Assembly (NCBI GenBank): GCA_947491755.1
Contig: CANLKV010000003.1
Coordinates: 124,001-188,000 of the forward strand
Length of the DNA stretch: 64,000 bases
DNA from: an uncultured Nonlabens sp.
GTDB lineage: Bacteria > Bacteroidota > Bacteroidia > Flavobacteriales > Flavobacteriaceae
Direction: 5' to 3'
How positions within the stretch are numbered: the stretch's first letter is position 1; each line of letters opens with the position of its first letter. The position numbers and the translations under genes are program-made. Under the pieces are notes generated by a model that made no database searches, was not told where the DNA came from, and was given only the letters and a program-made list of their open reading frames with translations. Positions 19,616 through 29,466 of this stretch are shown here, one piece after another.

Positions 19616-19650
19616 AAAGTCCGAACAATAATACTGTTCGGGCTTTTTCT
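19616..19650 (+). terminator. Rho-independent terminator
   Basis: Stem CCGAACA/TGTTCGG with flanking AAAG/CTTT, followed by a long T-run, 22 bp after the Spy-like gene. Confidence 0.88.
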
Positions 19651-19699
19651 TTTTTTAACTTTAAGCGATAAGGAAAGTTTGAAAAACGATCTACTATTC

Positions 19700-20071
19700 A
19701 TGAAGACCCTATTTGCCCTTACCCTATTTTTAATTACCCTTATTACCTACGGCCAGCAAGAACATTCTATCGATTCCTTGTTACCAGCATCTATAAGTAT
19801 TTCCTCGGTCATTGATCAGACTAAACCGATCGATAGCAGCAAAGAGATAAAAAAAATAACTTCAAAAATTGAGTTGAACCCCTACCAAGCTAAGCAACTG
19901 GAATCGATCATTGAATCTTACGCTACAACTTTCAATAATATTCTACAGCAACAAACTCATAGCACGCAAGATGTAACTCGCCTGCGAGAGTTAGAAATTC
20001 AATACAAATTTAAATTACAACACCTATTAGAAGAGGAGCAGTACTCAAGGTTACTACATTCTGTGCAGTGA
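19700..20071 (+). CDS. Small exported helical protein, Spy-like relative
   Basis: 123 residues from the ATG at 19700, which gives a signal peptide (MKTLFALTLFLITLITYG, then QQ). An in-frame start 21 bases earlier would place KNDLLF before it. The mature part has the pattern ELNPYQAKQLESII...LEEEQYSRL, similar to the LTxxQ layout of its upstream neighbour. Function unknown. It converges on hemL, with a palindrome copy between the stops. Confidence 0.65.
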   Translation: MKTLFALTLFLITLITYGQQEHSIDSLLPASISISSVIDQTKPIDSSKEIKKITSKIELNPYQAKQLESIIESYATTFNNILQQQTHSTQDVTRLRELEIQYKFKLQHLLEEEQYSRLLHSVQ

Positions 20072-20085
20072 GGACATATTCATAT

Positions 20086-20101
20086 CGCTTTCGCGAAAGC
20101 G
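20086..20101. repeat. 16-bp palindrome, copy 3 (between convergent genes)
   Basis: Perfect CGCTTTCGCGAAAGCG, 14 bp after one stop and 15 bp before the hemL stop. Confidence 0.9.
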
Positions 20102-20116
20102 AACTAAAAATTAACA

Positions 20117-21409
20117 TTACCACTCTCGTACGACATCTTCTACCGCTTGAATCGTGCGGTCTAGATCCTCATAACTCAATGCATCATTTAAAAAGTAACT
20201 TTCGAAAGCACTGGGCGGCAAGTAAATACCGCGCTCTAATAACCCGTGGAAGTATTTTTTGAACCACTCATTATTACCTGTTACAGCGGTCTCAAAGTCG
20301 ATTACTGGTTTGTCTGTAAAGTGGACAGACATCATACTACCGTAGCGATTGATCTGATAATCGACCCCTTTATTAGAAAGTACGTTATCAATACCTCTAT
20401 GTAAATGCTCTGTTTTATTTGCGAGACTCATAAATACTTCCGGATGATTATTTAAGTGTTGCAACATAGCCAGACCAGCACTCATCGCAAGTGGATTCCC
20501 GCTCAAAGTACCCGCCTGATATACAGGCCCTAGTGGTGCCAGGTGATTCATGATCTCTTGACGGGCAGCAAATGCGCCCACCGGTAAGCCACCACCTATC
20601 ACTTTTCCATAGGTCACAATATCTGCCGCTACTCCCGTGGTTTCCTGCGCCCCACCAGCCGCAAGACGGAAGCCCGTCATCACCTCGTCAAAAATGAATA
20701 AGGCACCATTTGCATCACACAACTCTCGTATACCTTCTAGAAATCCTTGTTGTGGTACGATACAACCCATGTTACCAGCAACAGGCTCGATAATGACACA
20801 GGCAATCTCATTTTTATTTTTCTCAAATATTTCTGCTACCTGGTCCAGATTATTGTAGGCAGCAAGCAAGGTGTCTTGAGCCGTGCCGCGTGTCACCCCA
20901 GGGCTGTTAGGACTGCCAAAGGTTACCGCACCACTACCCGCTTGTATTAAAAATGAATCACTATGACCGTGATAACAACCAGCAAATTTGATGATTTTAT
21001 CGCGACCAGTAAATCCACGTGCAAGACGCACTGCACTCATGCAGGCCTCTGTACCGCTATTTACCATACGCACTTGATCAATGTTAGGCGCCATGGTTAC
21101 TACCAGCGAGGCAATCTGAGTCTCTAGCGCTGTGGGCATCCCGTAGGATGTTCCTTTTTTTGTGGCGGCAATTACTGCATCAGTTACCGGTTCAAAGGCA
21201 TGTCCTAAAATCATAGGTCCCCATGAGGCGATGTAGTCAATTAACTTGTGATCATCCTCCGTATGTAAATAGGCTCCTTTGGCGCTTTTTACGTAGACTG
21301 GATCACCGCCTACTGCATTAAATGCTCTTACTGGGGAATTCACCCCACCTGGAATGTATCGTTTGGCTTCATTAAAAAGCGCACTACTTCTTTGGTACTT
21401 TAAAGACAT
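20117..21409 (-). CDS. hemL: Glutamate-1-semialdehyde 2,1-aminomutase
   Basis: A 430-residue PLP enzyme of the C5 heme pathway, converting glutamate-1-semialdehyde to 5-aminolevulinate. Motifs: [26 protein letters not shown], the FDEVMTGFR aspartate, and the PLP lysine in [14 protein letters not shown]. Length and motifs are typical. It is the last gene of a tight minus-strand run, 2 bp after the glucosaminidase stop. Confidence 0.98.
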   Translation of the reverse strand: MSLKYQRSSALFNEAKRYIPGGVNSPVRAFNAVGGDPVYVKSAKGAYLHTEDDHKLIDYIASWGPMILGHAFEPVTDAVIAATKKGTSYGMPTALETQIASLVVTMAPNIDQVRMVNSGTEACMSAVRLARGFTGRDKIIKFAGCYHGHSDSFLIQAGSGAVTFGSPNSPGVTRGTAQDTLLAAYNNLDQVAEIFEKNKNEIACVIIEPVAGNMGCIVPQQGFLEGIRELCDANGALFIFDEVMTGFRLAAGGAQETTGVAADIVTYGKVIGGGLPVGAFAARQEIMNHLAPLGPVYQAGTLSGNPLAMSAGLAMLQHLNNHPEVFMSLANKTEHLHRGIDNVLSNKGVDYQINRYGSMMSVHFTDKPVIDFETAVTGNNEWFKKYFHGLLERGIYLPPSAFESYFLNDALSYEDLDRTIQAVEDVVREW

Positions 21410-21411
21410 GC

Positions 21412-22254
21412 TTATTTTTTTGTGTCTGGTTCGATTATTAAGACAGCGCCTATACTTATTGCGTTATCTATCAATCCGTTTAATCGCTTGATTTGCCCGA
21501 CGGTCGTTTTATATCTTGTGGCGATACTATACAGGGTATCACCCTTGACTACTGTATAATCAATTTTATTAGTTGTGGCTTGGGTCGTTATGGAATTAGG
21601 CTCCTTGTCTAAAACCTGGGCGTCGTACTTATCCAGACGATAGCGTTCTATAAGACTTATTAATTTATCTGGATATTTAGGATCAGTCGCATAGCCAGCT
21701 GCCTTCAACCCTCTCGCCCAGCCACGATAGTCATCTATATCTAGCTTGAAAAGATTGCTATATCGAGAACGCTCTGTCAGAAATAAAGAATGGTCCCGGT
21801 AAGAGTATGAAGCGTCTTTATACTTCCTAAAACACTCCTGGGCCTCGTCATCATCATGATAGATTTTACCGCCATTCCAGCCTTTATGGCATTTCACACC
21901 AAAATGATTATTTGCCTCTACCGCAAGCCTACCACGACCAGAGCCACTTTCTAGAATACCTTGCGCAAGTGTTATGCTCGCTGGAATTTTATACAATTCC
22001 ATCTCTTTCATGGCATCTACAGCAAATAATTCTATATAGTCTGCCACAGCGTTTTTGCTGGTGGGCGAGACTGTACGAGTCACCTTTTCTTCATCGTTTT
22101 GGGTTACAACTGGGCCTGTTTTTTCTTTCTTGACCACGCTTTTTGTAGTACGCGGTGTTCTTTTTTTTGTAATTACCTTTTTCTTAGAACCACAGGAAGT
22201 CAACAGAGCGGCAGTTACCATTAGAATCAGTATCGATTTAAATGTAATCCTCAT
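21412..22254 (-). CDS. Glucosaminidase-LysM lipoprotein (peptidoglycan hydrolase)
   Basis: About 280 residues. Lipoprotein signal ([10 protein letters not shown]), a basic linker, a glucosaminidase domain (FlgJ/AtlA type, [15 protein letters not shown] with the catalytic Glu, ~residues 80-215), then one LysM repeat at the C-terminus ([13 protein letters not shown]). It cuts the glycan backbone of peptidoglycan at the cell envelope. I chose the ATG at 22254. Two codons upstream is a TTG. The gene overlaps the desulfhydrase stop by 17 bp, so translation is probably coupled. Confidence 0.9.
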   Translation of the reverse strand: MRITFKSILILMVTAALLTSCGSKKKVITKKRTPRTTKSVVKKEKTGPVVTQNDEEKVTRTVSPTSKNAVADYIELFAVDAMKEMELYKIPASITLAQGILESGSGRGRLAVEANNHFGVKCHKGWNGGKIYHDDDEAQECFRKYKDASYSYRDHSLFLTERSRYSNLFKLDIDDYRGWARGLKAAGYATDPKYPDKLISLIERYRLDKYDAQVLDKEPNSITTQATTNKIDYTVVKGDTLYSIATRYKTTVGQIKRLNGLIDNAISIGAVLIIEPDTKK

Positions 22255-23182
22255 AATCAATTAAAAGGCGGTTTTTTCTTAAGAGTTTTTGATTGTATCC
22301 AGACACGCCTTGCAGACCGCCTGTATGAATGGCTAAAATACGAGTTTTACCGTTAAAAAACCCTTGTTCTATAAACTGTTCTAGCTTGTACATCATCTTT
22401 CCCGTATAGATGGGGTCGAGTGGAATTCCGCTTTCGCGAAAGCGTAAATTCAAATATTCAATTAACTGGTCCGAAGACCTAGCGTAACCGCCGAAGCTGT
22501 CCTCACTAAAAAACTGAAATGGCCTGTCGGGAGCAAGTTGCTTGATTTCTTCTTTCAAAAAATCTCCCTTTAAGGCAGAAAATACAAGTACTTTATGGGT
22601 GGCAGCAGCAGTCTTTATGATACCAGCAGCTGTACCACCGGTACCTGCTGCCACACAGATTACATCATATGTTGATAGGTCTTCTTTTGTTATAATTTCT
22701 GCAGTGCCCTTTACAGCAAGTTTATTAGTGCCTCCCTCTGGGATGATCCTACTGCGGCCATATCGCTGGATCAACTCTTCCTGGTATGCAACTTTATTTT
22801 TGTGCTTATAGTGTTCTCTAGAAACAAAATCGAGAACCATTCCATTCTCATGGGCAGTTTTTAATGTATCGTTTTTTTGTAAATGTGTTTCTACATTTTT
22901 TGCTAATTCTTCCCCACGTATAATACCTACTGATCGCAGACCTAAAATACGGCAAGCAGCAGCGGTGGCTGCTATATGGTTTGAATAAGCCCCTCCATAA
23001 GTAATGATCTGTTCATAATCCTGTTCTATAGCATCAATTAGATTGTATTTTAATTTACGCAGCTTGTTTCCAGATACTGTGGGATGTAATAAATCATCTC
23101 TCTTTACATCAATGACAATACGCCCGTTGTCATAAGATTTGAAAAATTGATTGACCGATATTTGTTCATCAAATAAATTCAT
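22238..23182 (-). CDS. PLP-dependent 1-aminocyclopropane-1-carboxylate deaminase / D-cysteine desulfhydrase
   Basis: A 314-residue fold-type II PLP enzyme. It has the PLP lysine in SGNKLRKLKYNL, a YGGAYSNHIAATAAA substrate-phosphate loop, and the glycine-rich CVAAGTGGTAAG. ACC deaminases and D-cysteine desulfhydrases share these motifs. Most flavobacterial members probably act on D-cysteine or related amino acids, and sequence alone does not decide. A perfect palindrome (22429-22444) is read as RFRES. Confidence 0.88.
   Translation of the reverse strand: MNLFDEQISVNQFFKSYDNGRIVIDVKRDDLLHPTVSGNKLRKLKYNLIDAIEQDYEQIITYGGAYSNHIAATAAACRILGLRSVGIIRGEELAKNVETHLQKNDTLKTAHENGMVLDFVSREHYKHKNKVAYQEELIQRYGRSRIIPEGGTNKLAVKGTAEIITKEDLSTYDVICVAAGTGGTAAGIIKTAAATHKVLVFSALKGDFLKEEIKQLAPDRPFQFFSEDSFGGYARSSDQLIEYLNLRFRESGIPLDPIYTGKMMYKLEQFIEQGFFNGKTRILAIHTGGLQGVSGYNQKLLRKNRLLIDYEDYI
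22429..22444. repeat. 16-bp palindrome, copy 4 (in the PLP enzyme gene)
   Basis: Perfect copy read in a different frame from copy 1, giving RFRES within LNLRFRESGIPL. Confidence 0.9.
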
Positions 23183-23511
23183 TATTTACGGTTGTGGTAG
23201 AACATAAAGGCATAGGGACTTCTATTTTTGAGGTAGGAGAGATTGTCTTGATTGCTGTACGCTTCTCTTTCAAAAGTAATAGAACGATAGGCTTTTTGAT
23301 GATCGCTGTGCAATCTTCTTAATAAATACTCGATGAAATACCATAAATAAAAGAACACGATTAATAGCTCCACTTGTTGTCTTAAATGAATACGCTCATG
23401 ATTAATCAAAACGCTATTATTCGAGAATTGTTTATTAGAAATAATTACAAAAGGAAAAAGAGCTATGCCTTCTACTTTTAAATATTTGATGAATGACACC
23501 ACTATGAACAT
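23182..23511 (-). CDS. Small HExxH membrane protein
   Basis: 109 residues with NHERIH at 37-42, the zinc-protease HExxH pattern, directly followed by a hydrophobic helix (LLIVFFYLWYFIEYLL). Glu81 or Glu83 in TFEREAY could be the third zinc ligand. The layout resembles a stripped-down M56/BlaR-type metallopeptidase. Its stop overlaps the start of the next gene (TAATG), so it leads the operon with the PLP enzyme, glucosaminidase and hemL. Function is inferred only from the motif. Confidence 0.7.
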   Translation of the reverse strand: MFIVVSFIKYLKVEGIALFPFVIISNKQFSNNSVLINHERIHLRQQVELLIVFFYLWYFIEYLLRRLHSDHQKAYRSITFEREAYSNQDNLSYLKNRSPYAFMFYHNRK

Positions 23512-23806
23512 AGTATATTTAATATTTTACTAAATTGTATATCAGTATTTTACAATCAAGAACTCACTACTCGAGCTACTAATCATCCTCCACGTATTCC
23601 TACAAAATAATTAGGCTACTAATGGAAACTTTTATATCTATTAGTTAGAAAATCGATCCTCTCTTTTTTAATTTATCCAGCGTTATAGGAGGCTTTTAAA
23701 CTGATGATATATCGCTTAAAATCAATAGCTTTAACAATATAATAATCATTATAATAAGCGATTTCGATTTTAGACTGTTAATTTTGCAAAACTATCTAAA
23801 TTGTCT

Positions 23807-25942
23807 ATGAGGTTATATTTTTTACTTACAAGCTTTTTACTTTTCACCGCTTTTTCAATCGCTCAAGTCGGAATAGGAACTACCACTCCGGCTACGGGAT
23901 CTTTATTACATGTTGACGATGGCAATGGGAACAAAGGGATATTGATTCCCAAGGTAGCCATTGAAGATTTGAGCACGGCGGCACCATTAGATACTAATCT
24001 CGAAGTAGGTACTCTTGTATTTAATAGTTCTGGTAGCAACCCTATAGGCTTTTATTACTGGGCAGGACCTACCAATGGATGGTCACGTATGGCAGATGCA
24101 GGAGGGGACACTTCCATTTACACAAACGATGGTACCTTGACCAGCGACAGAGAAATATCTGCTGGAACAAACAGCCTACAATTGAATAGTGATGGGAGTA
24201 AAAATTCCTTTACTATTAGAAGAACTGCAAATGGAAATCCGCTGGGAATAGCATTTCGTAACTCTGGTAATGCTTATGACGCGAGTATTTTTATGGAGTC
24301 TCAGACCTCATCGGGTTTAGTATTTGCTACCAGAGGTAATAGTACAGATATCAATACTTTAGGAGAGACACTTATCCTTCAAGATAATGGCCAGCTTACG
24401 CTACCTAAATACATAGCAACAGATACTGATTTTGATGCTGTTCCAGTTTCTTTTCTAGGTGTCGACAATAACGGAAATATAATTAAAAATGACGCTGCAA
24501 ATTCTTTGTCAAATATCTATAATTCCGACGGCACTCTATCTGGTGATCGCACTATACAGATGAATGGTAATGAACTATCCTTTGCAAATAGTGCTAATAG
24601 AGATTTTAAAATTATTCCTGCCGCCACTGCTGACGCACCAGGACTTCTGGCTACTGATGCACCCTTTCAATTTACAACAAACAACTCCTTTGATTTCGTT
24701 GTGGATAATGTTTCTGGTTTATGGGTAAAAAGTGATCGAGAAATCACGCTAGGACAATATGGTGCAAATACATTTTTAGACAACTCTACCGCAAATCGTT
24801 TACTAACGGTAAGTCCAGATGGCTCTTTAAACGTAGCAAATCAATCCATTTTAAATCAAAATATCTACGTGACTGATGGCACACTTACTGGAAATAGAGT
24901 GCTTAATACAGGTAACTTTACCCTTACTATAGAAAATGATGCTGCTGCAGACGCAGCTAGCCAGAATGATCCGCTAGTTATAAGAGAGTCTTTTTCTAAT
25001 CCAGGAGATTCAAATGGTGGCTCGCTTACATTTGAACATGGATCTGGTCAAGCCAGTTCTATTGTTTTTAAAAGCGGTTTTAATCCTAACAGCGACGCTG
25101 CAATCATTAGATATGAGGATGATGGTTCTGGTAATGGAAGCACTAATGAAAATTCATTGTTAACCATAAGAACAGAGAATGATGCTAGCGGTATATATCA
25201 AGATGATATAAATATTGATAGTGCAGGTTCTTTGGGAATTAACAATAATGCACCACACCCTAGTTCTAGTATTGATATGGGTAGAAATAATAAAGGGCTA
25301 CTGATTAATCGAGTAAGTCTCACCTCCTTGGATACTGCTGCTCCGATTGCAAACCCTGCAAATGGTTTATTAGTTTTCAACACAAACACAAATTTTAATC
25401 CTGCTGGATATCTCAATGACGTGCGTCCCGGTTTTTACTATTGGGATGGTACTAACAATCGCTGGGTAGCTCAAACACCAGAAACTAGATCTGCCAGATG
25501 GACTAGCACAAACACCTCGCTCAATTTAAATAGTAATACAAATATTGAAGCGCCCTTAATAGAATTTCAACAGTGGAACGACGATACTACTCTATACAAT
25601 GCTACTGTATCAAGTACAGCATCTCGAGTAACCATACAAGAAGATGGCGTTTTTCAAATAATCGCTAATATACCTATAGAATCCAACAGTATTCGAACAA
25701 ATATTGACGCAGAGGTGGTGCTTAATCGTGGCGGTACTTTGTTCTATCCAGGAGGTGTGTCTGCTGCCAACTATATACGTGAAACTGATGGACATAATCA
25801 CAGTACTATCATGATCAATGAAGTCATCCGAGTGCAGCGCGGCGATCAGCTTTATATATCCTTAAACAGAGAAGCTAATAGTGGCACTGTTGAAATAAGG
25901 TCTAATGGTGCAGCAAACCTGACAATTACAAAACTTAAGTAA
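23807..25942 (+). CDS. Large secreted protein with C1q/TNF-like C-terminus, first of a tandem pair
   Basis: 711 residues starting at the ATG, with a signal peptide (LYFLLTSFLLFTAFSIA, then Q). The in-frame TTG six bases earlier is less likely. The N-terminus (VGIGTTTPATGSLLHVDDGNGNKGILIPKV) is a common opening of flavobacterial phage-tail-fibre-like surface proteins. The body contains repeated beta units (SIYTNDGTLTSDREI, NIYNSDGTLSGDRTI, NIYVTDGTLTGNRVL), and the last ~150 residues look like a jelly-roll (AANYIRETDGHNHSTI.INEVIRVQRGDQL). No T9SS sorting domain. Probably exported, possibly adhesive. Confidence 0.75.
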   Translation: MRLYFLLTSFLLFTAFSIAQVGIGTTTPATGSLLHVDDGNGNKGILIPKVAIEDLSTAAPLDTNLEVGTLVFNSSGSNPIGFYYWAGPTNGWSRMADAGGDTSIYTNDGTLTSDREISAGTNSLQLNSDGSKNSFTIRRTANGNPLGIAFRNSGNAYDASIFMESQTSSGLVFATRGNSTDINTLGETLILQDNGQLTLPKYIATDTDFDAVPVSFLGVDNNGNIIKNDAANSLSNIYNSDGTLSGDRTIQMNGNELSFANSANRDFKIIPAATADAPGLLATDAPFQFTTNNSFDFVVDNVSGLWVKSDREITLGQYGANTFLDNSTANRLLTVSPDGSLNVANQSILNQNIYVTDGTLTGNRVLNTGNFTLTIENDAAADAASQNDPLVIRESFSNPGDSNGGSLTFEHGSGQASSIVFKSGFNPNSDAAIIRYEDDGSGNGSTNENSLLTIRTENDASGIYQDDINIDSAGSLGINNNAPHPSSSIDMGRNNKGLLINRVSLTSLDTAAPIANPANGLLVFNTNTNFNPAGYLNDVRPGFYYWDGTNNRWVAQTPETRSARWTSTNTSLNLNSNTNIEAPLIEFQQWNDDTTLYNATVSSTASRVTIQEDGVFQIIANIPIESNSIRTNIDAEVVLNRGGTLFYPGGVSAANYIRETDGHNHSTIMINEVIRVQRGDQLYISLNREANSGTVEIRSNGAANLTITKLK

Positions 25943-28119
25943 TGCAGAGTCTTCCAAAGAATTTTAATTTGATGGTATCGCTACGTTCAGCCGTTTGCTT
26001 ATTAAGTTTTGTTACCAGCATGACCCTGGGTGCTCAGATGCGAATAGGCGGTACAGATGTTGCCACAGCAGTTCTTTTAGAAATAGAAGATAATGCCCAA
26101 AACAAAGGTGTTCTCATTCCTAAGGTACGCATAGACAATGCCAGTACTATAGCACCACTACCGGTAGGTACAGCTATAGGAACTTTGGTATTTAATGAGA
26201 ATTCTACTTTGCCCACCGGGTTTTACTACTGGCAAGGAACAAGTAATGGTTGGGTTCAACTGACTGATGCTACAAATGATCAAAGTATTTACTTAAACAA
26301 TGGCGCCATAGCAGGTGATCGAGAAATAGAAGGCGGCACTTATTATTTGCAGATCTCTGCAGATACTGGTAAAGACGCTTTTGTGCTGAGGCGCGAGGAT
26401 GATACGAATGAAATAGGTATTAGCTTTAGAAATTCAGGTAACGCTTATGATGCGGCAATTTCTCTGCAGGCTAACCCTAGTGCTGGTTTAAGCATTGCTA
26501 CCATAGGTAATCAAGGTTTAACTGAAAATTTAGGCGAATCACTGATTCTAAATGATAATGGTCAGATCAATTTACCAGGTTATTTAAGTAGCTCTAACTC
26601 ATTTGACGCTGTGCCTGCGAGTGCCATAGGTGTTGATAATAACGGTAATCTGGTTAAAACTTCTTCTACTAGTACCTTCACAAATATTTATCAGAGTAAC
26701 GGAACATTATCTGGTGATAGACGAATTACTACAAATGCCAATTCGTTGAGTTTTGAAAATTCAAATGGTGATTTTCTAACTATAGTACCTGCAACAACAA
26801 CTTCAATTAATAATCCATTTAGGTTTACTACAGAAAATTCTATCGATTTAATCACACGCGGTGGGACTGCCTTATCAATTGATGCCAACCGTCAAATATT
26901 TCTTCCTGGCTATGCCGATGCCACTTTTTTAGATAACAATTCAAGCAACCGCCTGTTGACTGTAAGTGGAGACGGAAGCCTAAACGTAATGGATCAGTCT
27001 GCGTTAAGCTCAGAAAATTTATTTGATACCAGTGATACACTAACAGAAAATAGAGTGGTTAGTACAGATAATAATTCATTAACCATCTTAAATAATTCTG
27101 CAACAGATCAAAACAGTCAAGTTAACCCCATTCTTATCAGGGAGAGTTTTTCTAATCCTGGAGATGCTGCTGGCGGGTCACTTACCTTTGAGCACGGTTC
27201 TGGTCAAGCCAGCTCTATTGTTTTTAAAAGCGGTGTAAATACCGGTAGTGATTTTGCCATCATAAGGTACGAGGACGATGGCAGTGGTAATGGATCCACT
27301 CCAGAAAATTCTTTACTAACCTTCACAACGGGCAACGATCCACTGGGGAGAGATCAGGACGATATAAATATAGACGCGGCTGGATCCCTGGGGATTAATA
27401 CCAACGCACCTGACCCTAGTGCAAGCGTCCATGCTGCAAGGCAGGATAAGGGTGTATTGATCAATAGAGTGGCTCTTACAAACGCTTCAAACGCAGCGCC
27501 CATAGATAATCCTAGTAATGGTTTGCTAGTTTTTAATACAACGACCAACTTATCTCCTGTGGGATACGAGAATGACGTGCGGCCAGGATTTTATTATTGG
27601 AATGCTAATTTAGGAAGATGGATACCTCAAGGAATAGATAATCGATCAGCTCGTTTTGTAAATTCAAATTTTACAGACAACATTAATTCTGGGAATGTAG
27701 AAGCAAAATTATTTGGAGCTGCCATTTGGAACGATGATCCAGCCTTATATAGAAAAGGAGGGTCTTCTGACAATGACTTGATAGTGGAAGAAGATGGACG
27801 TTACGAGATTATTGTAAACATACCTATACTTAGAAACGATAATGCAGATTTGCGGTCAAATCTAGATGCACAAATAGAAATTACCAGAAGAGACAATGCT
27901 GGAAATATTTTTGATGTTCTATATGGTGCCATATCCTCTGCAAACTACATACGCAATCGAGATGACCATACTAACAGCACCGTCAAAATAAGAGAAATTG
28001 TGGAGCTAGAAGCAGGCGATGATGTTTCCATATTATTACAGCCAGAGGCAGACATAACCGTATCACTATTTATGAGATCATCTGGTGCCGCAAACTTTAC
28101 CATTAGAAAATTGAAATAA
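25942..28119 (+). CDS. Large secreted protein, tandem paralog of the preceding gene
   Basis: 725 residues. Its ATG overlaps the upstream stop by one base (TAATG), so the two are translationally coupled. An ATG ten codons in would trim the N-terminus before the signal peptide. Domain order matches the paralog: VLIPKV opening, SIYLNNG/NIYQSNGTLSGDR repeats, the shared SLTFEHGSGQASSIVFKSG block (also nearly identical in DNA), and the ANYIRNRDDHTNSTVKI jelly-roll end. Recent duplication or gene conversion is likely. Function unknown. Confidence 0.75.
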   Translation: MQSLPKNFNLMVSLRSAVCLLSFVTSMTLGAQMRIGGTDVATAVLLEIEDNAQNKGVLIPKVRIDNASTIAPLPVGTAIGTLVFNENSTLPTGFYYWQGTSNGWVQLTDATNDQSIYLNNGAIAGDREIEGGTYYLQISADTGKDAFVLRREDDTNEIGISFRNSGNAYDAAISLQANPSAGLSIATIGNQGLTENLGESLILNDNGQINLPGYLSSSNSFDAVPASAIGVDNNGNLVKTSSTSTFTNIYQSNGTLSGDRRITTNANSLSFENSNGDFLTIVPATTTSINNPFRFTTENSIDLITRGGTALSIDANRQIFLPGYADATFLDNNSSNRLLTVSGDGSLNVMDQSALSSENLFDTSDTLTENRVVSTDNNSLTILNNSATDQNSQVNPILIRESFSNPGDAAGGSLTFEHGSGQASSIVFKSGVNTGSDFAIIRYEDDGSGNGSTPENSLLTFTTGNDPLGRDQDDINIDAAGSLGINTNAPDPSASVHAARQDKGVLINRVALTNASNAAPIDNPSNGLLVFNTTTNLSPVGYENDVRPGFYYWNANLGRWIPQGIDNRSARFVNSNFTDNINSGNVEAKLFGAAIWNDDPALYRKGGSSDNDLIVEEDGRYEIIVNIPILRNDNADLRSNLDAQIEITRRDNAGNIFDVLYGAISSANYIRNRDDHTNSTVKIREIVELEAGDDVSILLQPEADITVSLFMRSSGAANFTIRKLK

Positions 28120-28157
28120 GTTTTATCCTTCAGGGGGCAGATTTTATCTTTACAATA

Positions 28158-28310
28158 ATGAAAAAAATCATACCAGTAGAAGATGGGGATTTCTATTTGA
28201 CAAAGGATGGCTACCGCTGTTTTACAGAGCAATATCACTTAAAGCGAGGCTATTGTTGCGAGAGTGGCTGTCGCCATTGTCCTTATGGGTTTGATAAAAA
28301 TAAAGGCTGA
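28158..28310 (+). CDS. DUF5522 small cysteine-rich protein
   Basis: 50 residues with the conserved core RGYCCESGCRHCPYGF, in which four cysteines and a histidine could bind a metal or [Fe-S]. Length and motif are typical of DUF5522. It lies 38 bp past the second surface paralog, and a near-match to a -7 box (TATCTTTA) ends 5 nt before the ATG, so it may have its own leaderless transcript. Function unknown. Confidence 0.85.
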   Translation: MKKIIPVEDGDFYLTKDGYRCFTEQYHLKRGYCCESGCRHCPYGFDKNKG

Positions 28311-28370
28311 CTTGTTACCAGTTTGATTAAACAACTGCGGCACGTATTTTGATCCTTAATTTGTAAAGTT

Positions 28371-28386
28371 CGCTTTCGCGAAAGCG
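28371..28386. repeat. 16-bp palindrome, copy 5 (upstream of DUF4136 gene)
   Basis: Perfect copy between the DUF5522 stop and the next gene, 22 bp before the ATG. Confidence 0.9.
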
Positions 28387-28408
28387 TGTTTCTTAAAAAA
28401 ATCATCGT

Positions 28409-28975
28409 ATGAAAAAGTTATTACTACTTCTTATAGCCGCTACTGCAACCATAAGCTGTAAAACAGTCGACGTCTCGCAAGATTATGCGCTGGACACTAA
28501 TTTTAATCAGTACAAAACCTTTGCATATTTTAAGAAGGGAATTGACCAAGCTAAAATTTCTGAGCTTGATAAGAAACGTATTTTGAGAGCTATTGACAAT
28601 GAGCTTCTTGCTAAAGGCTTTTCTAAATCGGATAATCCAGACCTTTTAGTCAGCATTTTTACCGATACCAAAGAACGTGTTGATGTATACAACAACCTAG
28701 GCTGGGGAGCTGGCTGGGGATGGGGATGGGGTCCTGGTTGGGGATGGGGTCCTGGTTGGGGCGGTTTAGGCTTTAACGGTCAATTCGGTAATAATGTGAA
28801 TAGAACCATGGAAGGAGTATTATATATTGACCTTATTGATGCTAAGGATAAAGAACTTATCTGGCAAGGAGTAGGAAGAGCTACCTTAAAATCAACGCCT
28901 CAAGAAAAAATTGAGCGCACTAATGAAATGGTTAGCGAAATCTTAATGCAGTTCCCTCCGCAACCGCAGCGATAA
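28409..28975 (+). CDS. DUF4136 lipoprotein
   Basis: 188 residues. Lipoprotein signal (LLLLIAATATISC, lipidated Cys17), then the DUF4136 fold (YKTFAYFKKG..., PDLLVSIFTDTKE, LIWQGVGRATL). A Gly/Trp-rich insert (GWGAGWGWGWGPGWGW..., ~98-117) sits in the middle, a common feature of this family, and its repeats may vary in length between strains. Located at the outer membrane or periplasm. Function unknown. A bidirectional terminator follows. Confidence 0.9.
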   Translation: MKKLLLLLIAATATISCKTVDVSQDYALDTNFNQYKTFAYFKKGIDQAKISELDKKRILRAIDNELLAKGFSKSDNPDLLVSIFTDTKERVDVYNNLGWGAGWGWGWGPGWGWGPGWGGLGFNGQFGNNVNRTMEGVLYIDLIDAKDKELIWQGVGRATLKSTPQEKIERTNEMVSEILMQFPPQPQR

Positions 28976-28987
28976 ATTAAATTTTAA

Positions 28988-29016
28988 TAAAGCCTTTACT
29001 TCCTGTAAAGGCTTTA
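28988..29016. terminator. Bidirectional terminator
   Basis: AAAGCCTTTAC/GTAAAGGCTTT, 11-bp stem with loop TTCCT, between the convergent DUF4136 gene and the OsmC gene. Confidence 0.8.
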
Positions 29017-29040
29017 TAGCTTCTAGCCTATCATTTTGTA

Positions 29041-29463
29041 TTACTCTAGCTCATTGCCATTAAGTATCACGGCAAATGAAATATCTACCACCTGATCAAA
29101 GGTTTTGCTCACGCTGCAATATTTCTCAAAACTTAATGCTGCTGCCCTTTCAGCTTTTTTAGGGTCTATATTGCCTGTTAGCATCACTTTACAGTGCATT
29201 GATTTAAAGGGTTTAGATTGATCTAGATCATAGCGCTCTCCGGTCACCTCAACTTTGTAAGCATTGATCTCTTGGCGTTGTTTTTTAAGAATATCGATAA
29301 TGTCTATGGCGCTACAACTACCCACACCCATAAGCAATAATTCCATAGGACTCACTCCTTTAACATCTTCCATACCACTATGATCGATCATCACTGTATT
29401 TCCTGATGCTCCAGTAGCCTCCATAAGGAAATCCTTATTTTTACGTTCTATTTGGATTTTCAT
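29041..29463 (-). CDS. OsmC family protein
   Basis: 140 residues. The OsmC/Ohr fold is shown by MIDHSGMEDVKGVSPMELLLMGVGSCSAIDIIDILKK and the C-terminal SFEKYCSVSKTF. The two cysteines (in GVGSCS and EKYCSV) are the redox pair that reduces organic hydroperoxides in this superfamily. It lies 3 bp from the E1 stop, so it is probably co-transcribed with the branched-chain dehydrogenase genes. Confidence 0.93.
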   Translation of the reverse strand: MKIQIERKNKDFLMEATGASGNTVMIDHSGMEDVKGVSPMELLLMGVGSCSAIDIIDILKKQRQEINAYKVEVTGERYDLDQSKPFKSMHCKVMLTGNIDPKKAERAAALSFEKYCSVSKTFDQVVDISFAVILNGNELE

Positions 29464-29466
29464 TAT

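Noticed and set aside
20086-20101. The palindrome as a transcription terminator
   Set aside because: No T-run follows it, many copies are inside genes, and dedicated hairpin terminators with T-runs exist nearby.
23801-23806. A TTG start for the first surface paralog
   Set aside because: An ATG two codons on gives a normal signal peptide.
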